DNA of 64,000 bases from Imbricaverruca yamaguchii (lineage: Eukaryota > Arthropoda > Thecostraca > Neoverrucidae), in NCBI GenBank assembly GCA_034440575.1, contig JAOTOL010001502.1, positions 992,001-1,056,000 on the forward strand. The letters are read 5' to 3'. The translations under genes and the position numbers were made by a program. The notes under the pieces were generated by a model, which was not told the DNA's origin, ran no database searches, and saw only the letters and a program-made list of their open reading frames with translations. This document shows positions 53,226-64,000 of the stretch, piece after piece (positions within the stretch are counted from its first letter, which is position 1; each line of letters starts with the position of its first letter).

Positions 53226-56200
53226 CCTCATGGTCTCTGACAGGGGTGTCGATTTGTATCCTTTTGTGGGGTCCACAGTCCCATCAATGTTGATCTTGGC
53301 CCCCCAATGTTGATTTGCCCCCTCCATAAGCCATGCTGTTTTTATGTTCATAAGAAAGCTAAAGGAAAAAAAGAAAAAACACAAAAACCCATGGTGTATA
53401 GAAACTTAGTTGATGTTAACAAGCATATTTCGTACTGTAAAGAAACAGATTATGTTTAGATAGTGGACTGACTCTACACCTTTTGCTGCAAAAATGAATA
53501 TTGTGCAAAAAAAACTACAAAACAACTGGATTTCCCTCCACTGTGGAAGTACAACTTGCATCATAAAATGCTGAAATTAGGAGATGCTGATGGATTATAA
53601 TCAGATTGTCTTTAAAAAATTGCTATGGCACTAAACAACAATTCCATTGTCATACTGATGTTAGTACCCACCACCAATCACACTTGTGCTCAACTCAAGT
53701 TGAATCAAGAATCAACTCATGAATCGATAATTTGTTTTGGATGAGTCACGAGTTGAATCAATTTGTTCCCCAAAATTGAGTTATGAGTTTAATCACATCG
53801 TTCTATATATAGACATATATATATATATATATATATATAAATAGTTGAATCATGAGTCAATCATTTAAATCACAATGAGTCACTTGAGTCTTGCGCCTCA
53901 AATGCAACCTATGAAAAAAAGGATTTAAAGCATGTATCTTTGTGAATAGTATGTCATGACACAAAGTAGGGATCAAAACACAGCATAACTATTAAATTAC
54001 AATTTTCAAATTGTGAGCTGCCTGTGAGCAGGGTGGGAATTAAGGCACTTCTTAATAGATTTCATCTCTTAAAATATTTTTGCACTCCGAATTCATACTG
54101 GATAGATGGGCTCCACATGTACTCTGGCACAAACATGCAGAAGGAACAAAAATATCACTAAAAAGCTAATACAAGATTGAAGAAAAGATCCACCAAACAT
54201 GCATTTTTACTTACGGTTACCAAATAAACTATCCACTTTTCGTACCATGAAGCACACAGACAACATCCGAACACACCACACGAATCCACAACCAGCGGAA
54301 ATGCTGACAACAACGTGCCAAACCTCGCGCCTGCGCACTGAAGTGGCCTCCGGTCGCTACAATTCGGCCGATGCGTCTCCAGAAACCTGCTTTCAAGCCA
54401 CCCTATAGTGGGAAAAACTGATCGTTTTAAGAGACGCTTCCGGAGTCCCGGAGGCCGCCGATCGGAATTTGCTGCATTAGCATTTTCTGTTCTGAAAACT
54501 GTCTTTCAACCAATAGATGCAAGGTATTTTTTAAATGACGTCATAACCATTAACAACTTTGAACACATGCTTAACAGTGCCATGCTGCAAGCACAAGACC
54601 TTGACTGATCCTTTGCTTTGAGCACAGCCATCGCTTCCGACTGTCGCATGTGAGGTAACGGTGTTGTGTCCGTGTCGCGCAGGGAATTGGTTGCGTATGT
54701 AGGTAGGTGCACTCTGAGCTGAGGGTGAAGTGCGAATTATTTGCATTTTTCATTTGGCCTAGCATTGTACTGAGACCAATAGTGAAAAGAAGGCACATTG
54801 CTCCTGTGAGTTACGAGACAAAGCTGAGCTGATCACAACTCCCTGTCTTGCCATGCCATCCATTGCTCAAATTTTTGTTTCTTTGCTTTGATGTGACCAA
54901 AAATTATGTGTATTGCTTATGCATATTACGTAGGCACTGACTAGGTACATGTGATTTTCCTGTCGGTTACCGGGAAATAGGTTCCATGCATGATAAATAA
55001 TTTCCATGAAAATGTACTCCGGAAGAAATCTGTTTGCACTCCGACTTCAAACCCGGAAAGTAAGTTTCCCACCATGCCTGTGAGTAAAGAATCAGGGGTA
55101 CTGAAGTTGTTCACCACAAACCAATGACAGTAACCATACATACGTACCTATTAATGTTAAGCTTGGTATTCATAATATATATAATGTATGAGTCAATCCT
55201 AGTGTCAGGAACACAAAACACAGAAATGGGTTGTGATTGTGAAAAATAATATGGAACCGAAACAGTCCCGCGCTGCAATAGGCATCTGCACTGAATAGAA
55301 CAGCGTTGACTTGTTATTTACCATACGCGCGTGTGACGCGCATGTGACAAATAACAAACAAAAGGTACGCTTGCCCGAGGGTAGATTGAAGCTATCCTTC
55401 AAGTCTGCATGACGTCAGACGAAGGTTTAAAAAAAATGTGATATCAACTTGGTTGCGGAAAACATTTCTGAAATCATACGCTTTGGTCACTTTAATTTTT
55501 GCTTTTTCTACGAGCAAACATTCGTCTTCAGCTCACCAGGTTAGTTATAAACTTGTCCCGTTCTTTCCAGTGAACATTTAAAATGGGGTCAAGGACTCGT
55601 ATTCTGCGGACAAACACAAATGTGCATAAGCGGATCAGATGACGTTCCAGTTTGAACTGTACAGTCATGGTGCCTATATTTGTACATTTATCAGTCAGAC
55701 GGGTTCTACCCGCATAACATCACATTTCACGGACAGCACCGTCGCAACGAGGTCACGTCTCAACTTCAGTTACCGAGGCTATGATTACACCGAATGCTAC
55801 GAAACAAATACAAATACTTTACAAATAACACAACAAGAGCATAACACCACCAGATCGATCAGAATGAGCAGCAGAATGATATTAGAAGCTAAAGGATTTT
55901 ATTTTCTGAAAATTGTCAAAATTTAAAAAACCTAACCTACCCTGAGATGCTCTTGAAAACAAATCATTGCAAAATGCGCAGTTGAAGGTGATTTTGTTTT
56001 TGGGGGTGGGGGGGGTATACATTTTTGTTCAGCACACCATGTTTATGACGGTGATTAAGATGATGGGACGACTTATTATCTGTGCGAATGCATTTTTATT
56101 GGGAAAAAAATTGACAAATTTTGCAACTAAAAAAAGAAACTAACATAATATAAGCAAACCTAACCCATTTGTTTGCTTCATGGTGGAAAATTTGTGCAAA

Positions 56201-56805
56201 AACATTTCTTGGCTGTCTGGGCTTCCAGCCACATGGACCGCGTATTTACCAAATACGCAGTGAAACAGATATGGGCGCTACATAACCAGTAGCCGTTGAT
56301 TTGCCCCAAAGCCCAAATAATCAATCAACCAAAATACGCAGTAAATCCGGTATAAAGCACAATAATGCTGAAAAGATTACCAGAAATATTACAATCATTT
56401 TCACAAAAAGAGAAAAATTCAAAACCGCTTAGGATAGCACTTGCACGTCCGGCGGTCCGCTCCAACTTCGCATGTTCGGGGGAGGCAGATGCCTGCCCTC
56501 TTAAGATCTCTGGAACCATGCTAGCTAGCGACAAACGGAAAATGGTGTTGGATAGCTGGTGACGGGCTCTATCGAAAGTGTTTCGGTGATTTTTTTCGCT
56601 CAGATCAACATTCAGGTCACTGGGCCATCATAGGTCAAATTCGACCAGATCAGGTGGGACTCAGATATTGACACATATATCAGGACCTATAACAGATAGA
56701 AACAAATGGCGAACGCTATTCGACAGTCCTTGAAATGCGCTACCTACAATAGGCGGTGTAGTTTAAGGTCAGGTCAACCGAAACTCAGGTCAAGGTCATG
56801 AGGTA
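53226..56805. other. non-coding stretch
   Basis: A short (AT)n at 53812-53838. ORFs are short and unrecognised. No gene is supported. Confidence 0.4.
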
Positions 56806-56807
56806 GG

Positions 56808-57763
56808 CTGCATCATTAACCGTTTATGGGGTACCATGTCAAAAGCCTTACTAAAGGCAAGATATGCTACATCAACCTGATTTCCCTGATCAAATTGTTC
56901 TGTAGCGAAGCTAAACAAGTCCAAGAGATTTGTGAGACACGATGTACCCTTTTCTAAACCCATGTTGAGTATCTTGAATCAATCTGCCTCCTTCCCGACA
57001 ACTAACATTCTAGCATTGATAATTAATTCGAGTACCTTGCTGACTAGGGATGTGAAACTTACTGGCCTATAGTTTGCAACTTTCCCCTCTTTCTCCTTTC
57101 TTGAAAATGGGAACTACATGTATCCTTTGCCAATCTGTTGGACTTTCATTTTGTGAAACTGATCTACAAAATATTACACTAAGTGGAAATATCAGTTCCT
57201 ATTCAGCTTCCCGCAATATCCCAGCATAAATTTCATCAGGTCCTGCTGCCTTGTTTGGCTTTATCTTCCTGATATGATTGAAAACAACATCACTATCAAT
57301 GAAATCAACATCATTTATCCGATCACATGTCACTGACCTTTGGTGTACGGTTGGCAGATTAGTCATATCTTCCAATGTGAACACTGATTTATACTGCTTG
57401 CTCAGGTCCTCAGCCACCTCACTATCCTCACCCAATATACCCGATATAGTCCCATTTACTTCCAGTAGATCAATTTTGCTGTACTCAGCTTGTTGAAGTT
57501 CAGCAATTCCTAGCGAAATCCAATTATTTTGCTCGCTTTGCTACTCTGTTTTCGGCTTCGCAGTGTCTAGCTTTTCAATACGACATTAGATTTACGATAT
57601 TTGAAGCTTCATTAAACACTCTAATTGCATCTTTCTTGGCCTTAATTGCCTTTATACAGTCCGGTGTAAGCCATGCTGCCTTTCCTACCCATCTTTTGCG
57701 CTCTTGCTTTTGGGGGACATGTATATTTTACATTTCCTTCACGTAAGATTTGAACTTTGAGCC
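56808..57763 (-). mobile_element. CR1/L2-like LINE, copy C (internal fragment, decayed)
   Basis: Corresponds to 62220-63200 of copy D: from the motif A region (AFSKAFDMVPHKRL) back to KIKPNKAAGPDEIYAG and the linker. Both ends are missing, there are several frameshifts, and it is more diverged than copies A, B and D. Confidence 0.82.
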
Positions 57764-58186
57764 CTCGTAAACTACGTGTTAGTAGTACCTACCTATTGCT
57801 TTCTTCAAGAATGGTAACCATAATTCATTGTGCATGCTGCTTCTTGCTGACTTTTTTTCTTTCATGGTATCACAAACTGGCAGATATATTTGATTTACAT
57901 GTACCTATTGTAGGTTCAGGTTGGGACTGTTTTGCCTGGTGTTGGATTTTCACTTCTGGGTCTTGGATTCGGAGTGTATAATTTTTTGGCTTGCCAAAGT
58001 ATGGAGTGTATAATCTTGAGAAGCACTATGCTATGGGGTGTATAATTTCCCAGTTTGCCAAATTATGGGGTGTATATTGAAGCACCAAGTAACGGACTAT
58101 ATACATTTTATAAATATCGAAGTGCATACATTTTGAAAAATGCAGTGATGTTTCCTGAAATGAAGAATAAAAACCCAGGGGCCTCG

Positions 58187-58345
58187 GTAGCTTAGATGGT
58201 GGAGCGTGGGACTCGAATCTCGCGGCCGGCGGCATTTGCAGAGTCCACCCACGACCAATCGGTGTGATGTAGGTTGGCGACGCTATACAACCTTGCGGTT
58301 GAATGCGTCGTAAAATAGCCCGATAATTCTTCTTCTTCAAGAATA
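58187..58345 (+). mobile_element. SINE carried inside hAT copy 3
   Basis: GGCCTCGGTAGCTTAGATGG head, the shared core ACCAATCGGTGTGATG, and tail GCGTCGTAAAATAGCCCG. It matches the SINE at 4080-4240 in position and sequence. Confidence 0.7.
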
Positions 58346-58824
58346 AAACGCCTTCAAGTCATTTGTTAGGTTCTTACCCTAGTGTCTCACAGACAACCAG
58401 ATGGGGTCAACCGCACATCGTCGTCTGAAGTCATACACGTTACGTGAATGACTTATAAGGCAACTTCCTGAGCAATGGTAGAGAAAATGATCACAAAAGT
58501 ATACTTAATCGATGTCAACCAAGTTTATATATCAATACCTGCCACTCCCAACATAGCAACACCGCACAACTAATACAAATTCACAACATACCTCGAGAGC
58601 AGGACGTTCGTGCACCGACTGAGTCTAAAATGGGAGGGTCTAAAATGTTACTTCGGGATATGGATTTCGGAATATATAATGGTTTAAGGAAAGTTATACT
58701 GAAACAATCCGTCGAAAATCTTTTATTCTTTCGACCAAGAAATTTTCTTTTTTTCAAATAAGAAAGCTGAAAAAAATATTGAAGTCAATTCTTATTAATA
58801 TTTAATGTATTTCGATGCACTTTT

Positions 58825-59605
58825 TAGTTCATTTCTGAAATGTTTCGTGAAAGCAAGGAATGACTTGAAAGGATGAAAAGCGACTACGCGGGCGGGCAAA
58901 TTGCCGCTGTAAAACAGACTATTGCCACGGACGAGCGGAAACTAGCGTCTCATTTCGCACCATGATTGCTATGAAATACCAAAAAATGAAAATAAGTTAG
59001 AAAAAATTGCCAAGAGAATTACAGGGAACTTTTTCTCAAGTAATAATAATCAGGATTATGGGAACAAATTAATCATTGGATCAGAATGAGGCATATAAGA
59101 CTGTAGAGGAATAGGTCAACACACGTAAATCTGAATTTGTCCGGAGTGGGGAAACCTCGCGGTCGGAGTGGCATGAATACAACTATTCCCGATTGTTGAT
59201 GAAATTCGGAAACAATATAAGCCAAGAAATCGAAAGAAGGTGAAATCTCTGGTTTTACGGATCTTCATTTTGGAGCAAAGTGTTAGAAGGTTTTAAGAAC
59301 GTTTTGGTACCATTCAGGCAATTTTCATGGGGAATATCCTTCCGATATCTTTTATGTATATCGCTCCTGACTGCTTAATAATCTAAATATGAACGGTTTT
59401 ATCCATCCCAATTGATGCAGAACATATCATTCTGCAAGTAGCCAAGAAGAAATGCATTATCCATGGCTTTCTGTGGCAATGGTTTAAATAGCTCCGGCCG
59501 GAGTGGGAGATGGAGAGCGGTGAACTCATTGAATCCAAGAACGGACCTTCATACGCGGTCGGGCTGGTAAAGGTGAATTTCTATATTTGGTTAGCGGAGT
59601 GTAGT
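58825..59605. other. segment present only in hAT copy 3
   Basis: About 780 bp absent from copy 1. Because both breakpoints fall in sequence shared by the two copies, copy 1 may have lost it. No ORF of note. Confidence 0.5.
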
Positions 59606-61182
59606 TTTTTTTATTCAACGAAGGATTTTCTTTAAAGCTCTTCGCTGCTATCCGGATCGAATTGACTGCGTGTTTGGCTGGAGGTATGAGGGTTTGTATT
59701 ATCTGACTATGTAGGTACCTACCTACTTACCTATATCAAATATCTTCGCGGTAATTCGAGTTATTGATTTCGATAAACCAAAGCTGTAAGCTTGTGTTGT
59801 GTGACGGAATATCTTCAGATAATATAAGGAGCACGACATGATAATATTAATTGTTGCGATGTTTTGCCGACAAGCCTAGTAATGAACAAAACTGATTGCT
59901 TTGCTTTTGTCTGGAAAATCCTGTTTTCACTTACCACATTTTGAAACGTGAATGTTTTTCTTTCAAAATGGGGGCTGGGCCTCTTTAGTGCACATTGACT
60001 GCAGATATTATATATATGCATGCATTCAAGCATTATTTGTGCATTCATGAAATGTTCAGGGAATTGTTAGGTGCATCCTGTCCCCATTATCCATTGAATA
60101 CCATTATACTTTTAACATTTCTGGTCTCTGACTTTCTGAATGGACAAATTTGCAAGTTAAGGTGATTTTATTTCGTAAAATGTATTTTTCGTGCAATGAT
60201 TATCAATGTGTTCATAATGTAGGTACTTACATGATATGACCACACATTTTTTTGGCAAGTGCAGTTGGGTAGCAAAATGACACCAAAAATGTGGCTCGGG
60301 TTTGGTTGGGAAATATACCATGAAATGTAATGTTAAAAATTAAGGAAAACGCTGCAGCCTAACTGGATGCAAGAAAGCCTTTTAATAGAAATTTTATAAG
60401 CAACTTTTCTCTTTAACAAATTAAAAGGAAATGGCCTATTCTAACCAAACCGCCTATGCTAGCCTGAGTGTTTTTTAATTCAAAAACTTTTTTTTTTAAT
60501 CCTGAATGATTCCGAAAGGAATTTAATAAATGGATAACTTACCAAAAAATAATCTAGCATAATTTAGCCAAACCTAATACCTAGTATGCTTCATGGAGGT
60601 AAAATGTGTGTAAAACGTTTGTGGAAAAGTAATAGTGCCCATGAAAATTCCTATGCTGCGGCAAAACATGGCTCATATCCACCAGTATTTTGGGGATTTG
60701 GAGGAAGTGATACACTTTGTGGCTTACCAGTTGTGTGGATGCCACTCTAGCTCTTGGTGTTCATCCATACATTCTTCTGGGCACATCTGGATTCTGTTCT
60801 GAGGTTTGTCCACAAATGGAGAACATACACATGAATGCATTGGTGGCTGTTTACTAATTCACCTGCACTTCACCAGAAATCACACACGCACAAATGGAAT
60901 GTGATGGAATTATATGGAAGATGGAATGTCATGAAATATGGAATGTTCAGTGACATTAAGATCATATTCAGACTGCAGTGATTATTTTGCCATCCGTTGA
61001 CATCTGTTGTATTTGTGCATGCTAGCAAGCTAATGTTCTTCCAATCTGGCTGGCATCTCATTTTCGGCTTCATAAAGACATAAAAGACATAAAGACATAA
61101 AAGATTAGTGCAACTCTGAGCCACAAGGGCCCTTCTTGGTTGCACTCTGTACACTGAACCAGTTGCCCACCAAATCTGCCAA

Positions 61183-61839
61183 TCAGCCCTCCCTGTAATA
61201 CTGAAAAGCAAGCCCTCTATTCTTATAATGATTGTCTATGCTGTTTTTAAAGATGTTCAATGTGCTGCTACTGACGATGTTTTCTGGCAGCTGGTTCCAG
61301 TGTTCCACTACCCTGTTGGTGAAGAAAGTTTGCCTTAACCTTGTTCTGCTGTGGTTAATTTTAATTTTGAATTTATGACCTCTAATTGCATCATTTCTGT
61401 TAAATTCAAACATTTCCCCAAGGTATCCCCTCTCCGGACCATTGAGAAATTTAAAGACCTCGATGAGATCTCCTCTCAGCCTTCTATATCTAAGTGAAAA
61501 CATATTCAATTTCTTCAATCTTTCCTCATATGCCAGGCTGCTTATGCCATTAACCATTTTTGTAGCCCTCTTTTGTACTCTCTCTAAAAGCCAACAATCT
61601 TTTTCATAGCTAGGAGACCAAGCTTGGATGCAGTATTCCAAATGTGGCCTGACGTATGCACAGTAAAGCTTCCTGATTACTTCCTCACTTCTGTATGATA
61701 CATTCCTATTTATTGCCCCGAGCATTCTCAGTGCCTTCTTCCTGGCTTCCTTGGTCTGTTCTGATGCCCCCAATTTTGTGTTTAGAATAACACCTAAATC
61801 CTTCTCCTGTTGAGTCACTGATAGCACTTGGCCACCCAT
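61183..61839 (-). pseudogene. LINE D ORF2 segment: RT thumb and C-terminal region
   Basis: 218 codons, from MGGQVLSVTQQEKDLGVI through YVRPHLEYCIQAWSP to the stop after YYREG. An extra C near 61850 (relative to copy B) separates it from the palm segment. Confidence 0.85.
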
Positions 61840-61915
61840 CCAAGTATGGAGCCTTCATATGCTGCTTACCTACATGCATGATTTTGCACTTATCAAAGTT
61901 AAATTTCATTTGCCA

Positions 61916-62377
61916 TTATTCGGACCACTTCACAAGTTCGTCTAAGTCTTTTTGCAGCGAGATATGCTCATCCTGACCTGTTATTGCCCTAAAGACCTTC
62001 AAATCATCTGCAAATTTCAAAACTTTACTGCTTAGGCCACTTTCAATGTTATTTACAAATATAATGAACAGTAATGGCCCTAGTACTGACCCCTGGGGGA
62101 CTCCACTAAGAACATTTTGCCATGATGACTTTGTACCATTTAGCATCACTCTTTGCTGTCTATCTGAAAGCCACAACTCTATCCATTTTAAGATGCTACC
62201 TGCAATACCATGGGACTGCAGCTGTATCATTAACCGTTTATGGGGTACCTTGTCAAAGGCCTTACTAAAGTCAAGATATGCTACATCAACCTGATTTCCC
62301 TGATCAAATTGTTCTGTGGCGAAGTTCAAAAAAGTCCAAGAGGTTTGTGAGACACGATCGTCCTTTTCTAAATCCAT
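61916..62377 (-). pseudogene. LINE D ORF2 segment: RT palm
   Basis: 153 codons with RT motif A (AYLDFSKAFDKVP), motif B (SGVPQGSVLGPLLFIIF) and motif C (KFADDLKVF). It is separated from 62304-63509 by a one-base shift, and closed by a TAA where copy B has GAA (WSEEW becomes WSE-stop). Confidence 0.85.
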
Positions 62378-63509
62378 GTTGAGTATCTTGAATCAATCTG
62401 CTACCTTCCAGATAACTAACTATTCTATCCTTGATAATTGATTCGAGTACCTTGCAGACTAGGGATGTGAGACTTATTGGCCTATAGTTTTCAACTTTCC
62501 CTCTTTCTCCTTTCTTGAAAATAGGAACTACATTTGCCCTTTTCCAATCGGTTGGAATTTCATTATGCGAAACTGATCTACAAAATATTATACTAAGTGG
62601 AAATGCCAGTTCCTTTTCAGTTTCCCGCAACACCCTAGCATAAATATCATCAGGTCCTGCTGCCTTATTTGGCTTTATTTTCCTGATATGATTGTAAACA
62701 ACATCACTACCAATGAAATCAACATCATTTGTCAGATCCCATGTAACTGAACTATGGTGTACGGTCGGCAGATTGGTCATATCTTCCAATGTAAACACTG
62801 ATTTGAACTGCTTGCTCAGCTCCTCAACCATCTCACTATCCTCACCCAATGTAGTCCCGTTTACTTCCAGTGGACCAATTGTGCTAGAAACTTTACTCAG
62901 CTTGTAGAAACTAAAGAACTTTTTACTGTCCCCATTACAGTTTCTAGCTAAATCTAGTTCCTTTGCTCGCTTTGCTGCTCTGGTTTTTTGCTTCACAGTG
63001 TCTCTAGCTTTTCGATACGCCTTTAGATTAATGACATTTGAGGCTTCTTTAAAAACTCTAAATGCAGTTTTCTTAGCCCTAATTGCTTTTATCACGTCTG
63101 GTGTAAGCCATGCTGGCTTTCCAACCCTTCTTTTGCGTCTTTGCTTTTGGGGGACATGTCTAATCTGAGTTTCCTTCAAGTAAGATTTGAACTTTTCCCA
63201 CATTTCACAGGCATTTAAATTGGAGAATTCTTCTTCCCATCTGATGGCACTTAAAGCCGCTCTCATGCCGTTAAAGTCTGCTCTGTTGAAATTTGGAACC
63301 TTTACCAAATTATCCTTGATAATTTCCCCTACATGTGCCTTGAATCTAACTATGTTATGGTCACTTTTTCCCAGAGTTTCGCCTACAGTCAAGTCTTGAA
63401 CCAAGTGACTTAAATCCGAGAATACAAGGTCCAAGAATGAACCATGCCTGGTAGGTTCCGATACAAACTGGTGTAAGAACAGGTCCTCTTCAAGGCATTT
63501 CCTGAACAT
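62304..63509 (-). pseudogene. LINE D ORF2 segment: end of endonuclease to RT fingers
   Basis: The longest uninterrupted frame (401 codons) of copy D. It starts in the last third of the endonuclease (GSFLDLVFSDLSHL, then GKSDHNIVRF, the catalytic SDH), passes a basic linker rich in Arg/Lys (QKQRRKRRVGKPAWL) and enters RT with PNKAAGPDDIYARVLRE and HGFRKGRSCLTNLLDFF. It ends by frameshift before motif A. The intact enzyme nicks target DNA and primes cDNA synthesis at the nick; this copy cannot. Confidence 0.85.
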
Positions 63510-64000
63510 TTTGCATGATGGGAGCCAACACCAGCATTTTCATAACCTTTGAGATTAAAGTCACCGAGAATAAGGCACTTCCTCTTAAAGTTTCTACTGA
63601 TTTCCTCACAAATCACCTTGTCAAGCTCCAGTTGCTGAGAATGTGGCAGGGTTCCTGATCGGTAGAAAGCTCCTATCCTAAGAGTATTGCTGTCACCTTT
63701 TCCCACAGCGACATCAAGCCAACTGGACTCCATAGGCACATTTTTCTCCCACCTGCTACTTTTTGAGAACTGAATAAGCTATTCACATAGAGCATTACAC
63801 CACCCCCTTTCATTGCTGGACCCCTATTGCACGAAAACATATTGTATCCCTGGATCTCATAGTCCTGTAAGTTATCTCCAAAATATCCTTCACTGACCCA
63901 TGCCTCCGTAATGCAAACAAAATCCGGTTCCTCCTCAGCAACATAACACTTGAACTCATCAAATTTGGAACGGATACTCTGAGCATTAAACATCATACAC

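Larger units (their letters stand above)
57937..61069 (-). mobile_element. non-autonomous hAT, copy 3 (inverted, interrupted by LINE D)
   Basis: Reverse of copy 1. The terminal repeat at 57937 reads TGGTGTTGGA (8 of 10 match). The subterminal ATTATACACTCC motifs, the internal SINE and the main body follow in mirror order. Compared with copy 1 it has about 780 extra bases (58825-59605). The element stops at 61069, where the 3' end of LINE D begins; the rest should lie beyond 64000. Confidence 0.85.
61070..64000 (-). mobile_element. CR1/L2-like LINE, copy D (longest, runs off the right edge)
   Basis: Minus-strand LINE, 3' end at 61070 with TTTATGTC-type repeats (61070-61107). From high to low coordinates: endonuclease (63410-63996, with NAQSIRSK and ITEAW, then GDFN near 63570), SDHN near 63355, linker, RT (PNKAAGPDD, FKKGERG, motif A AYLDFSKAFDKVPH, motif B PQGSVLGP, motif C FADD) and the C-terminal region to 61183. 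Frameshifts are visible near 63700, 63510, 62335 and 61850, and a Glu codon is changed to TAA near 61917, so it is inactive. The 5' end is outside the window. Confidence 0.9.

Overview
The window is repeat-rich animal nuclear DNA, most likely from an arthropod or another invertebrate. The clues are CR1/L2-type LINEs, tRNA-headed SINEs, hAT and piggyBac-type DNA transposons, a Ty3/gypsy retrotransposon, many interspersed GGTTAGGTTAGG-type tracts and long CA/TA microsatellites. Nothing bacterial is present: no operons, no ribosome binding sites, no CRISPR array. Species assignment is not possible from the sequence alone.

The best-preserved feature is a complete Ty3/gypsy LTR retrotransposon (27728-34698, + strand). 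Its two 176-bp LTRs read as identical, it has a 4-bp target duplication (ATGT), a primer binding site complementary to the 3' end of tRNA-Pro, an intact gag with two CCHC knuckles, and an intact pol. Gag and pol are joined by a textbook -1 frameshift signal (G GGA AAC directly before the gag stop, then a 7-bp GC-rich stem 5 nt downstream). Pol has an unusual layout: protease, RT, RNase H, then an OTU-like domain with Ser at the usual Cys position, then a second retropepsin-like domain, then integrase. There is no env. It looks young and possibly active.

At the left edge (1-5700) a dead gypsy-type pol is interrupted by a 2664-bp non-autonomous hAT element with a perfect 8-bp target duplication; the pol reading frame resumes exactly after it. 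The hAT carries a SINE inside. A second, right-truncated hAT copy lies at 18905-20465, and a third, inverted copy at 57937-61069 is itself interrupted by a LINE that runs off the right edge (61070-64000). Four CR1/L2-like LINE copies, all on the minus strand (8391-9966, 42101-43137, 56808-57763, 61070-64000), and one fragment of a different LINE (about 13430-13817) are dead, with frameshifts, stops or truncations. TTAA-flanked piggyBac-type MITEs of two families occur at 13889-14742, 36695-37659, 37664-38031, 22717-23491 and around 38036-38200. A large foldback element lies at 35023-36366.

The only clear trace of a host gene is one probable exon (5976-6225, minus) encoding the first transmembrane segment of an MFS transporter, with a good splice donor. 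Several minisatellites are present (20-bp at 1-597, 34-bp x5 at 39778-39947, 35-bp at 51102-51650, 18-bp at 21464-21552). The remaining non-coding stretches are mostly AT-rich, with degenerate dispersed repeats.
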